Source: an uncultured Clostridia bacterium
GTDB taxonomy: Bacteria; Bacillota; Clostridia; TANB77; CAG-508
Length of the DNA stretch: 27,919 nt
Direction: 5' to 3'
Assembly: GCA_934169775.1 (NCBI GenBank)
Contig: CAKPOI010000020.1
Coordinates: 1-27,919 of the forward strand
Shown here: in pieces, positions 15,459-23,163 of the stretch
Layout of the letters: each line of letters starts with the position of its first letter
Numbering within the stretch: position 1 is the first letter of the stretch
Program-made: the position numbers and the translations under genes
The notes under the pieces: generated by a model
What the model was told of the DNA's origin: nothing
Databases searched by the model: none
What the model saw: only the letters and a program-made list of their open reading frames with translations

Positions 15459-17513
15459 GTGATTATTTTGGCAAAAAAACAGAAAGATACTAAAGAGGTT
15501 AAAAAGTTTAGATGGAAGTTTACTTCTATGGTTTTAATAGTTGATGCTATTGCCGTTGTTTTAATGTATTTTATTATGCCTTTGGTGCAAAATTTTCCGC
15601 CTCTTTCGGAAGATTTTGCTTTTCAGAGGGATGTGCAGGTTTTGACTCATGTTCAACAATATACTGTTGCTTATATTTTGGGTATTTCTATTCATTTGTT
15701 TTCTTTTTCTTTGTTGATGCGTAATATTTATAAATATTTGAATAAGTATTATAGAAAAGAGAAAATTTCTTATGAGGAAGTCCAAAGGGTTAGAAAGGAT
15801 TGTATTGATATTCCGTACAAAGTCTTTTTTGTGCAAATTGCTTTATTTATAAGTGTGGGTCTTTTCTTTAATTTTATTATGCTTGCTTCTGCTTTTGCTA
15901 TTATGAGATTTACTCTTATGATTATTGCTCTTGCTTCTATTTTGTCTATTATTTTGTTAATAGGCTCTCAAAGATATTTGTATAATGTTATTTTGACTAC
16001 ATATCATGTTTCTAACAAATATCAAAAACATACTGGCTACAGAATTATTAATTCTCAGAATTTGTTGTTCCAGATGGTTCCTTTTATTGCTGTTATTTTG
16101 ATTATTATTTCTTTGATTGGTTATTCTAAGGCTGTTCAGCAAGAGGGATTTGCTACTGGTAATTACTACCGTGCTTATATTCAGACTAAAGATATTCAAC
16201 CATCTGAGGTTAATATGGAGAATTTAAAATCAATTTTGGGTTCCATTCCTTTAGAATCTGATTCTCATTATTATTTTATAATTTCTCCTAGTGATAAGGA
16301 TATTTATGTTTCTAATCCTGATGGTAGTGTTAGTGATTTTGTTTTGAAATATCGTGATTATTTTTATGATCAGTCTAATGGGATTTTATATGAGAAATTT
16401 GGTGTTGATGAACAGTTATATACTTATGATGTTAAAGATTCTAATGGCCAGACTTGGTACATTGGTTTTAAATATCCCGTTGTTGATTTTAATTTACTTG
16501 CTTACTTCGTTCAAATTATTATTTTAGTGCTTATTGCTTTTTCTATTTTCTTGTATATCTGGGCACATAATATTTCTAATAATTTGATTAGGATTTCTAA
16601 TAGCTTAAAGGATATTTTGGATACTAAAAATGTTGATAAGAATAGAATTTTGCCTTTGGTTTCTAATGATGAGTTTAGTGATTTGTCTTATTATTATAAT
16701 AAGATTCAGGAATTGACTGCTAAAAATATTGAGCAGATTCATGAGAATCAAAGTATGTTGATGGAGAGCGAACGTCTTGCTTCTCTTGGTCAATTGATTG
16801 GCGGTATTGCTCATAATTTAAAGACTCCTATTATGTCTATTGCTGGTGCTACTGAGGGTATTGATGATTTGATTAAAGAGTATGATGCTTCTATTGATAA
16901 TCCTCAAGTTACTTCTCAAGATCATCATGATATTGCTAAAGATATGTCTAGCTGGACTGTTAAAATCAAAGAGTATACTGAATATATGTCTGATATTATT
17001 ACTGCTGTTAAGGGCCAGGCTGTTGTTATGTCAGAGGCTGATAATGTTACTTTTGATGTTGAGGAATTGGTTAAGAGAGTTAATATTTTGATGAGACATG
17101 AACTTAAAAATGCTATTGTTTATTTGAATGTTATTATGAAGGTTCCTGAACATACTACTCTTCATGGTGATATTAATAGTTTGGTTCAGGTTATTAATAA
17201 TATGATTTCTAATGCTATTCAGGCTTATGATGGTAAACCTGAACAGAAAATTGATTTTATTTTTGATAGGAATTCTAATGGTAATTTGGTTATTTCTGTT
17301 AAAGATTATGGCCCTGGTCTTCCTGATATTGTTAAACAGAAGTTGTTCTCTGAGATGATTACTACTAAGGGTAAAAATGGTACTGGTCTTGGCTTGTATA
17401 TGTCTTATTCTACTATTAAGGCTCACTTTGGTGGTGATATTACTTTTGAGTCTGAGGCTGGTAAGGGTACTACTTTTAATATTGTTTTGGGCAATGATTC
17501 AAGTGATAATTAA
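15459..17513 (+). CDS. Multi-span membrane sensor histidine kinase
   Basis: The longest frame starts at GTG 15459, but AAAGG (15451-15455) is better spaced for TTG at 15468 (product MAKKQKDTKEVKK...), which is the likelier start. The product is about 681-684 residues. Hydrophobic segments near 22-44, 70-90, 123-146, 147-170 and 203-222 are followed by an extracytoplasmic domain (about 225-345) and a further helix (about 346-370). After a HAMP-like linker come the phosphorylation motif GGIAHNLKTP (H452 counted from GTG) and an ATPase with NNMISNAIQA, DYGPGLP and GTGLGLYMS. All catalytic boxes are present. It lies 119 bp after the NRPS stop with no terminator between, so co-transcription is likely. 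The partner is probably the REC-HD-GYP protein encoded next. Sensing of the NRPS product is an inference from gene order. Confidence 0.92.
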   Translation: MIILAKKQKDTKEVKKFRWKFTSMVLIVDAIAVVLMYFIMPLVQNFPPLSEDFAFQRDVQVLTHVQQYTVAYILGISIHLFSFSLLMRNIYKYLNKYYRKEKISYEEVQRVRKDCIDIPYKVFFVQIALFISVGLFFNFIMLASAFAIMRFTLMIIALASILSIILLIGSQRYLYNVILTTYHVSNKYQKHTGYRIINSQNLLFQMVPFIAVILIIISLIGYSKAVQQEGFATGNYYRAYIQTKDIQPSEVNMENLKSILGSIPLESDSHYYFIISPSDKDIYVSNPDGSVSDFVLKYRDYFYDQSNGILYEKFGVDEQLYTYDVKDSNGQTWYIGFKYPVVDFNLLAYFVQIIILVLIAFSIFLYIWAHNISNNLIRISNSLKDILDTKNVDKNRILPLVSNDEFSDLSYYYNKIQELTAKNIEQIHENQSMLMESERLASLGQLIGGIAHNLKTPIMSIAGATEGIDDLIKEYDASIDNPQVTSQDHHDIAKDMSSWTVKIKEYTEYMSDIITAVKGQAVVMSEADNVTFDVEELVKRVNILMRHELKNAIVYLNVIMKVPEHTTLHGDINSLVQVINNMISNAIQAYDGKPEQKIDFIFDRNSNGNLVISVKDYGPGLPDIVKQKLFSEMITTKGKNGTGLGLYMSYSTIKAHFGGDITFESEAGKGTTFNIVLGNDSSDN

Positions 17514-17519
17514 TTCTTA

Positions 17520-17600
17520 GTGTTTTTGGGGCCGGAGCAATGCTTTTGCTCCGGCCCCAAAAGCATTGCTCCGGCCCCGAAAATATTAGCCCGCCCCTTA
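17520..17600. repeat. REP-like palindrome cluster with a 17-bp perfect hairpin
   Basis: Two head-to-head units make TTTTGGGGCCGGAGCAA (17524-17540) and its exact complement (17546-17562), separated by only 5 nt. A third unit (about 17563-17588, core GCTCCGGCCCC) and a fragment (CCCGCCCCTT) follow. This is the most GC-rich and stable structure in the window. It begins seven bases after the kinase stop, so it may also end or process that transcript. Confidence 0.88.
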
Positions 17601-17625
17601 AAAATATCTTTTTTTATAAAATCTA

Positions 17626-17654
17626 TTGCTTTTATTTATTTTTATATCTATAAT
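17626..17654 (+). promoter_or_regulatory. Promoter of the REC-HD-GYP gene
   Basis: -35 TTGCTT (17626-17631), a 17-nt spacer and -10 TATAAT (17649-17654), followed by AAGGAGG at 17672-17678 and ATG at 17687. The regulator thus has its own transcription start. Confidence 0.72.
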
Positions 17655-17686
17655 ATAGTTAATTTATAAACAAGGAGGATGTTGAG

Positions 17687-18751
17687 ATGAGAATAGGTAC
17701 GCCACAAAGTGTAGAAAATACTGAAAATCATCAATATAAGATTATTGCAGTTGATGATGAACAAGGCATTGTTGATTCTTTGTCTATTTTTTTGAAAAGG
17801 ACTGGATACCAGTTTACTGGTGTTACTGATCCTATGGAAGCTATTGAAAGAGTTAAAAATGAGCATTTTGATTTGATGATTTTAGATTTTATTATGACTC
17901 CTTTTCATGGTGATCAGGTTGTTGAGGAAATTCGTAAGTTTAATAAAGATTTATATATTTTGTTGCTTACTGGTCATAAGGATTTAGCTCCTCCTTTGGA
18001 GACTATTAAAAGATTGGATATTCAGGGTTATTGTGAAAAAAGTGATAAATTTGATCAGCTTTTGTTGTTGATTGAGTCTGGTATTAAATCTATTAAACAA
18101 ATGAATGAGATTAAACATATTAATGATAAATTGACTGATACTTATGATAAACTAGAACAGGCTTATTTGGATAGTATTCAGACTCTTCGTTATACTGTTG
18201 AGGCTAAGGATATTTATACTAGAGGTCATTCTGATAGAGTTTCTGAATATTCTGTTTTAATTGGTAAAAAATTGGGATTGCCTGATTCTGATATTAGAAC
18301 TTTGAAAATCGGTGGTTTATTTCATGATATTGGTAAAATAGGTGTTCCTGATAGTATTTTACAAAAGGATTCTAAACTTACTGATGATGAGTATTCTCAA
18401 ATTAAACAACATCCTAATATCGGTGTTCATATTTTGTCTCATGCTGCTATTTTCCAAGATATTTTGCCTATTGTTGAACATCATCATGAGAAGTTTGATG
18501 GTTCTGGTTATCCTGGTAAGTTGGCTGGTGAACAAATTCCTTTCTTGGCTAGAATTGCGGCTGTGGCTGATAGCTTTGATGCTATGACTTCTCGTCGTTC
18601 TTATCGTGATTCTCTTCCTTTAGAGACCGTTATTAGTGAATTCGAGCGTTGCCGCGGTTCTCAGTTTGATCCTGAATTGGATGATTTGTTCTTGGATATT
18701 TTGAGAAATGATTTTGATTCTGTTAAGGAAATTATGGAAAAGTATAAATAG
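17687..18751 (+). CDS. Response regulator with HD-GYP output domain (REC-HD-GYP)
   Basis: The product has 354 residues. The receiver domain (about 17-130) has D23/D24 and phospho-acceptor D67 in MILDFIM, with T95 and K118. A helical linker (about 135-165) leads to an HD-GYP phosphodiesterase (about 165-350) with metal ligands H181, HD pair H213/D214 in LFHDIGKIG, H242 (KQHPNIG), the HHH at 265-267 and the defining DGSGYP at 271-276. All the signature residues are there. HD-GYP enzymes hydrolyse cyclic-di-GMP, and here activity would be set by phosphorylation, most likely from the adjacent kinase. AAGGAGG gives a strong ribosome site. A terminator follows the gene. Confidence 0.95.
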   Translation: MRIGTPQSVENTENHQYKIIAVDDEQGIVDSLSIFLKRTGYQFTGVTDPMEAIERVKNEHFDLMILDFIMTPFHGDQVVEEIRKFNKDLYILLLTGHKDLAPPLETIKRLDIQGYCEKSDKFDQLLLLIESGIKSIKQMNEIKHINDKLTDTYDKLEQAYLDSIQTLRYTVEAKDIYTRGHSDRVSEYSVLIGKKLGLPDSDIRTLKIGGLFHDIGKIGVPDSILQKDSKLTDDEYSQIKQHPNIGVHILSHAAIFQDILPIVEHHHEKFDGSGYPGKLAGEQIPFLARIAAVADSFDAMTSRRSYRDSLPLETVISEFERCRGSQFDPELDDLFLDILRNDFDSVKEIMEKYK

Positions 18752-18765
18752 TAAGTTATGTTATT

Positions 18766-18795
18766 AAAAGCACAGATTTTGTTTCTGTGCTTTTT
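18766..18795 (+). terminator. Intrinsic terminator between convergent genes
   Basis: AAAAGCACAGA (18766-18776) pairs with TCTGTGCTTTT (18784-18794) across a 7-nt loop and ends in a T-run. It lies 14 bp after the HD-GYP stop and may also stop transcripts coming from tex on the other strand. Confidence 0.85.
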
Positions 18796-18871
18796 AATAT
18801 ATAAAATGCTTATGTTTTCATAGATAGTTATATTTATCTATACCGTCCGAAGTTTTAGAATTATTATATTC

Positions 18872-21055
18872 TTATACCTTCATAGATAGTCCTACTTTTT
18901 GTCTTTCTAAATCTATTTTTATAACTTTAACTTTTACGATGTCACCTACAGATACGATTTCTGATGGGTTTTTTATGAATTTTTCGCTCATTTCAGAGAT
19001 ATGAACTAGTCCGTCATGTTTTACTCCAATGTCTACAAATGCTCCGAAGTCAATTACGTTTCTGACTGTTCCTGTTAATATCATTCCTTCTTTTAAGTCT
19101 TCTAATTTTAAAACATCTGAACGTAGAATTGGTTTTGGCATATCTTCTCTTGGGTCTCTACCTGGTTTTGATAATTCTGATATTATATCTGCTAAGGTCA
19201 TTTCCCCTATTTCTAGCTCTTTTGCTGTTTTGGCTACATCTACTGATTTTAGTTTTTGTCTTAATTCGTCTATTTTTTCTTTGTCTTTTAAATCCGTTTT
19301 GTTAAATCCTAGATTTGCTAATAGTTTTTCTGTTGGTTCATAGCTTTCTGGGTGAACTGCTGTTATTTCTAATGGGTTATCTCCATCAAATATTCTTAAA
19401 AATCCTGCGCATTGTTCAAATGCTACTTTTCCTAGCTTTGGAACTTTTAGTAGCTCTTTTCTGTTTTTTAATTTTCCGTTTTCATCTCTATATTTTACAA
19501 TGTTTTTTGCTATTGTTCCATTTATTCCTGATACATATGATAGTAGTGATGGTGTTGCAGTATTCACATCTACTCCTACTTTATTAACACTGTCTTCTAC
19601 TACTCCTGTAAGGCTTTCTGCTAGTTTCTTTTGGTTTACATCATGCTGATATTGTCCTACTCCTATTGCTTTTGGATCTATTTTTACTAGTTCTGCTAAT
19701 GGGTCTTGTAGTCTTCTTGCTATTGATATTGCTCCTCTTATTGATACATTAATATCTGGATATTCTTCTGTTGCTAGTTTTGATGCTGAGTATACTGATG
19801 CTCCTGCTTCACTTACTATTACATAATGTACATCTCTTGGGGTTTCTTTTATCATGTCTGATACAAACATTTCTGATTCCCTTGAGGCTGTTCCGTTTCC
19901 TATTGCTATCATGTCTATTTGGTCTTTTTCTATTAGTTTTAATAGTTCTTTTTTGGCTCCTTCTACATCGTTTTGTGGTTCTGTTGGATATACTGTTGTG
20001 TAGTCTAATACTTTTCCTGTTTCGTCTATTACTGCTATTTTGCATCCTGTTCTATATGCTGGGTCAAATCCCATTACTGTTTTTCCTTTTATTGGCGCTC
20101 CTAATAGCAATTGTTTTGAGTTTTGTCCAAATACTTTTATTGCTTTTTCTTCTGCTTTTTCTGTTAGGTCTGAACGAATTTCTCTGTCTATTGATGGTTC
20201 TATTAGTCTTTTAAATGCGTCTAATATTGTGGCTTTTAGCATTTCTGTGAATTGTGTTTCTCCTTTTATTATGTCTTTTTCTATATACATCAATATTTTT
20301 TCTTCTGGTTTTTGTATTTTTACTTTTAGGAATTCTTCTTTTTCTCCTCTGTTTATTGCTAGTATTCTATGGCTTGGAATATATTTTATTGGTTCTTGCT
20401 TGTCATAATACATTTCATAATTTGATTTTTTTTCTTCGTCTGTTGCTTTTGTTTCTATTTGTGCTTCTCTGTAACATATTCTTTTTATTTCTTTTCTGTA
20501 TTTACTGTTGTCTGATATGTTTTCTGCTATGATATCTAGTGCTCCTTGTATTGCTTCTTCTGCTGTTTTTACTACTTTATCTTTGTTTTTCTTGTCTTCT
20601 TCTGATAAGTTTTCTATGTTTATATATTGTTTTGCTATTTCTTCTATTGGTGTTGTTTCTTTTTGTTCTATTATTATTTCTGCTAATGGCTCTAATCCTT
20701 TTGCTTTGGCTACTGTTGCTCTTGTTTTTTTCTTTTGTTTATATGGTCTATATATGTCTTCTACTTCTGCTAATGTTTTGCTTATTGCTACTGCTTGTAT
20801 TATTTCGTCTGTTAGTTTTCCTTGCTCTTCTATTGATTTTACTACTTCTTCTTTTCTTTGTTCTAGGTTTCTTAGATATGTTAATCTTTCTCCTAAATCC
20901 CTAAGTGTTTCGTCACTTAGTCCTCCTGTTGCTTCTTTTCTATAACGTGCTATAAATGGTATTGTGTTTCCTTCATCTATTAATTTTACTGCCGCTTCTA
21001 CTTGGCTTTCTTTTACTTCTAATTCTTGTGCTATTGTGCTATTTATTTTGTTCAT
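18872..21055 (-). CDS. tex: Tex, RNA-binding transcription accessory protein
   Basis: The product has 727 residues, the usual length. The order of domains is typical: helical Tex N-terminus with FIARYRKEATGGLSDE (about 34-49), a RuvC/YqgF-like nuclease-fold domain starting near GFDPAYRTGCKIAVID (about 330), helix-hairpin-helix motifs with DVNTATPSLLSYVSG (about 500-515) and a C-terminal S1 domain (about 651-725) with VRNVIDFGAFVDIG. Tex proteins bind nucleic acid and associate with transcription; the family is conserved across bacteria. The ATG has an AAAGGAAAGTG ribosome site. Its upstream region holds two REP-like palindromes instead of a recognisable promoter. Confidence 0.97.
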   Translation of the reverse strand: MNKINSTIAQELEVKESQVEAAVKLIDEGNTIPFIARYRKEATGGLSDETLRDLGERLTYLRNLEQRKEEVVKSIEEQGKLTDEIIQAVAISKTLAEVEDIYRPYKQKKKTRATVAKAKGLEPLAEIIIEQKETTPIEEIAKQYINIENLSEEDKKNKDKVVKTAEEAIQGALDIIAENISDNSKYRKEIKRICYREAQIETKATDEEKKSNYEMYYDKQEPIKYIPSHRILAINRGEKEEFLKVKIQKPEEKILMYIEKDIIKGETQFTEMLKATILDAFKRLIEPSIDREIRSDLTEKAEEKAIKVFGQNSKQLLLGAPIKGKTVMGFDPAYRTGCKIAVIDETGKVLDYTTVYPTEPQNDVEGAKKELLKLIEKDQIDMIAIGNGTASRESEMFVSDMIKETPRDVHYVIVSEAGASVYSASKLATEEYPDINVSIRGAISIARRLQDPLAELVKIDPKAIGVGQYQHDVNQKKLAESLTGVVEDSVNKVGVDVNTATPSLLSYVSGINGTIAKNIVKYRDENGKLKNRKELLKVPKLGKVAFEQCAGFLRIFDGDNPLEITAVHPESYEPTEKLLANLGFNKTDLKDKEKIDELRQKLKSVDVAKTAKELEIGEMTLADIISELSKPGRDPREDMPKPILRSDVLKLEDLKEGMILTGTVRNVIDFGAFVDIGVKHDGLVHISEMSEKFIKNPSEIVSVGDIVKVKVIKIDLERQKVGLSMKV

Positions 21056-21079
21056 TTTTTCACTTTCCTTTCTAATTGG

Positions 21080-21108
21080 GTGTTTTTGGGGACGGACTCA
21101 AAAAACAT
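21080..21108. repeat. REP-like palindrome, class A
   Basis: GTGTTTTT, core GGGGACGGACTC, AAAAAACAT, identical over 29 bp to the copy at 22150 and to unit 1 at 4294. It lies about 25 bp upstream of the tex start codon. Confidence 0.9.
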
Positions 21109-21148
21109 CTTCAATATTACGCTTTTTTGAATTTTTCAAATGCTTTTG

Positions 21149-21177
21149 GTGCTTTTGGGGTCGGAGTTAAAAAACAT
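21149..21177. repeat. REP-like palindrome, diverged
   Basis: GTGCTTTT, core GGGGTCGGAGTT and AAAAAACAT, with the same spacing as the class-A copies. It shares the space between tex and the divergent DUF975 gene with the copy at 21080. Confidence 0.82.
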
Positions 21178-21289
21178 TAATATACTTCTTTTTTGAAATT
21201 CTCTTTGACTTTTTTTGAAATCTTCAAAATTTGCTCCTAATTCATGTTTTTATCTTGTCGAATTTTGATTTTTTTTATCCCTTATTTTA

Positions 21290-21318
21290 TTGACTTTTTT
21301 CGTTATTTATCATATCAT
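21290..21318 (+). promoter_or_regulatory. Promoter of the DUF975 gene
   Basis: -35 TTGACT (21290-21295), a 17-nt spacer and -10 TATCAT (21313-21318). A GAAAGGGGG ribosome site (21335-21342) follows. Confidence 0.6.
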
Positions 21319-21349
21319 ATTTTTATAAAAAATGAAAGGGGGTTTTTTT

Positions 21350-22144
21350 ATGATTTCTTCAGATTTTAGAACTGAGGCTCGTAGAAAATTAGATGGTAAA
21401 TGGGGGACAGCTGTATGCATAGTTTTAGCTTCTTTGCTAATTTCTTTTGCTATAGGTTTTGTTCAAGGAATTTTTCCAGAAGATAGTTTTATTTCTTCAT
21501 TAGTTTCAATAGCTGCTACAGTTATCGAAGTTCCAATTCAATTTGGACTTATTTGTGCGTTTTTGAAACTATTTTTAGGTGATGAAGTTAAAGCTTTTGA
21601 CTTTTTAAAATTAGGTTTTTCTAATGGTAATTTTAAAAAGTCTTGGAAAGTTTCTTTTAGCATTTTTGGACAATTAATTTTACCTATAATTTTACTTGTA
21701 GTTGCAATTGTACTTACTGTTTTTGCAGTAGCAGGTATGGCTGTTTCTTTTACAATGCCTTTATTAGATGCTTCTAGTTATTCTACTTCTTATGCTTATG
21801 GTTTAGGTGCTTTTTCTGGATTTTCTTTATTTTTAATTATTGTTGCTATAGTTTTATTTATAGTTTCAGCAGTTTTGATGACTACTAGATCTTACTATTA
21901 TGCAATGTCTTATTTCGTTGCTTTTGAAAATCCTGAATTATCTTCTAAAGAATGTGTTTTAAAGAGTAAAGAACTTATGACTGGCAAACGTGGTAAATTG
22001 TTCTGTTTACAATTTTCTTTTATTGGTTGGTCAATTTTAGCGGCATTAACTTTAGGTATTGGATTTTTATGGTTAGTACCTTATATTCAATTTGCAACTA
22101 TTGCTTTCTATAAATCTTTGACTTCTGATAATGTTGTTGAATAA
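21350..22144 (+). CDS. DUF975 family integral membrane protein
   Basis: The start is ATG at 21350, because the earlier in-frame ATG at 21332 overlaps the ribosome site GAAAGGGGG (21335-21342). The product has 264 residues. It begins with ISSDFRTEARRKLDGKW, the typical DUF975 N-terminus, and has about five or six hydrophobic spans with the conserved ELMTGKRGKLFCL segment before the last ones. DUF975 proteins are common in Firmicutes and their function is unknown. Codon use departs from other plus-strand genes here: TTA, GTA, ATA and GCA are frequent and the T excess is weak, which could mean recent arrival or inversion. A hairpin with a T-run follows the stop. Confidence 0.88.
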   Translation: MISSDFRTEARRKLDGKWGTAVCIVLASLLISFAIGFVQGIFPEDSFISSLVSIAATVIEVPIQFGLICAFLKLFLGDEVKAFDFLKLGFSNGNFKKSWKVSFSIFGQLILPIILLVVAIVLTVFAVAGMAVSFTMPLLDASSYSTSYAYGLGAFSGFSLFLIIVAIVLFIVSAVLMTTRSYYYAMSYFVAFENPELSSKECVLKSKELMTGKRGKLFCLQFSFIGWSILAALTLGIGFLWLVPYIQFATIAFYKSLTSDNVVE

Positions 22145-22149
22145 TTTGG

Positions 22150-22178
22150 GTGTTTTTGGGGACGGACTCAAAAAACAT
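22150..22178. repeat. REP-like palindrome, class A, left flank of the RAYT gene
   Basis: GTGTTTTT, core GGGGACGGACTC, AAAAAACAT. It stands in the orientation opposite to the copy at 23125, and together they bracket the RAYT gene. It starts six bases after the DUF975 stop. Confidence 0.9.
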
Positions 22179-22198
22179 CTATTTTATTAATATTTTTT

Positions 22199-22234
22199 AG
22201 TGCATAAATTTTTTCTTTAATTTGTGCACTTTTA
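22199..22234 (+). terminator. Intrinsic terminator of the DUF975 gene
   Basis: AGTGCATAAATT (22199-22210) pairs with AATTTGTGCACT (22219-22230) with one T-G pair, followed by TTTTATATTTT. Confidence 0.65.
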
Positions 22235-22251
22235 TATTTTTTTTCACTTTA

Positions 22252-22995
22252 TTATTTTAATTTTTGCATTATTCCTCTGCTTATATCAAAATTTTTCATT
22301 ATTTCTGTATACTTTATATTTTTTTCTTTTTTTAAATATTTTATTAATTTTTTTAGTACTTCTCTTTTTTCTAAAATTTCATATACTTCTGTTTTATTTG
22401 TTTCTAAAAATTCTATTAGTGAATTATTAATTATCTCTTTTATATCTTTATCTTCGTCAATATATTGCTCATTTATTTTATCTTTTGAATTACATATATA
22501 TTCTAGTGTTTCTTGCATTTCTAAATTATTTTTTTCGTCTAATCTTCTTTTATATCTTCTATATGAAGAGTACTTATATTGTTCTGGATTCTCTACTATT
22601 TTTGCTTTTACAGGATTCAAATGTATATACCTTATGCAGTTATAAAGTTGTTTTTCACTCATTATAGGCTGGCTTTTAAATCTGTCTCTAAATACATATC
22701 CTACTCTATTTTTCATATAGTTATAATATCTTGCATAATTTCCATTAACTTTATGCATAAAATTTGATAATTCTTGTGTATTTGTTGCTTTTATTAATAA
22801 ATGTGCATGATTTTTCATTATGCAGTATGCTATTATTTTTATATTATTTTTTTCTTGATTTTCTTTTAAGAATTTTAAATATTTTTTGATATAAATTTCT
22901 TGATAAAAAATATTCTCTTTGTTTATTCCTTGAACCATTATATGAAATAAAGAAGTGGTAACATTTTTTCGTATTCTTCTTGGTATAAATATCAC
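22252..22995 (-). CDS. REP-associated tyrosine transposase (RAYT, Y1_Tnp/IS200-like)
   Basis: The product has 247 residues from a GTG start. The HUH motif is NHAHLL (H63, H65). The conserved segment YNCIRYIHLNPVKA (118-131) contains the likely catalytic tyrosine (Y118 or Y123), and KYSSYRRY (141-148) is the family's post-catalytic signature. A C-terminal extension (about 190-247) ends in a helix-turn-helix-like stretch, as in longer RAYTs. RAYTs are single-copy relatives of IS200 transposases that cleave and join single-stranded REP palindromes. This gene is framed by inverted palindromes at 22150-22178 and 23125-23159, and the same family occurs between genes elsewhere in the window. The ribosome site (AAAGAGAG) is weak. 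All catalytic residues appear intact. Confidence 0.92.
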   Translation of the reverse strand: MIFIPRRIRKNVTTSLFHIMVQGINKENIFYQEIYIKKYLKFLKENQEKNNIKIIAYCIMKNHAHLLIKATNTQELSNFMHKVNGNYARYYNYMKNRVGYVFRDRFKSQPIMSEKQLYNCIRYIHLNPVKAKIVENPEQYKYSSYRRYKRRLDEKNNLEMQETLEYICNSKDKINEQYIDEDKDIKEIINNSLIEFLETNKTEVYEILEKREVLKKLIKYLKKEKNIKYTEIMKNFDISRGIMQKLK

Positions 22996-23124
22996 TCTCT
23001 TTCTTTTTTATAGATTGTGCGCTACTTAAAATTTTTTATAGTCCTAAAATAAGTACAATTGTATTTTTATTTAATTATATTTTTTTATGTCTTTATTTAT
23101 TTTATAAAAATTATTTAAAAAGCG

Positions 23125-23159
23125 AAGGTGTTTTTTGAGTCCGTCCCCAAAAACACCTT
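23125..23159. repeat. REP-like palindrome, class A, right flank of the RAYT gene
   Basis: AAGGTGTTTTT and AAAAACACCTT form an 11-bp perfect stem around TGAGTCCGTCCCC. It is the reverse complement of the left-flank copy over the core and ends five bases before the ABC-F stop codon. Confidence 0.9.
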
Positions 23160-23163
23160 AACA

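Noticed and set aside
18810..18892. Second copy of TTCATAGATAGT downstream of the tex stop codon as a regulatory repeat
   Set aside because: The repeat is short and duplicates the last codons of tex. It may be a trace of an old duplication, but no function can be argued.
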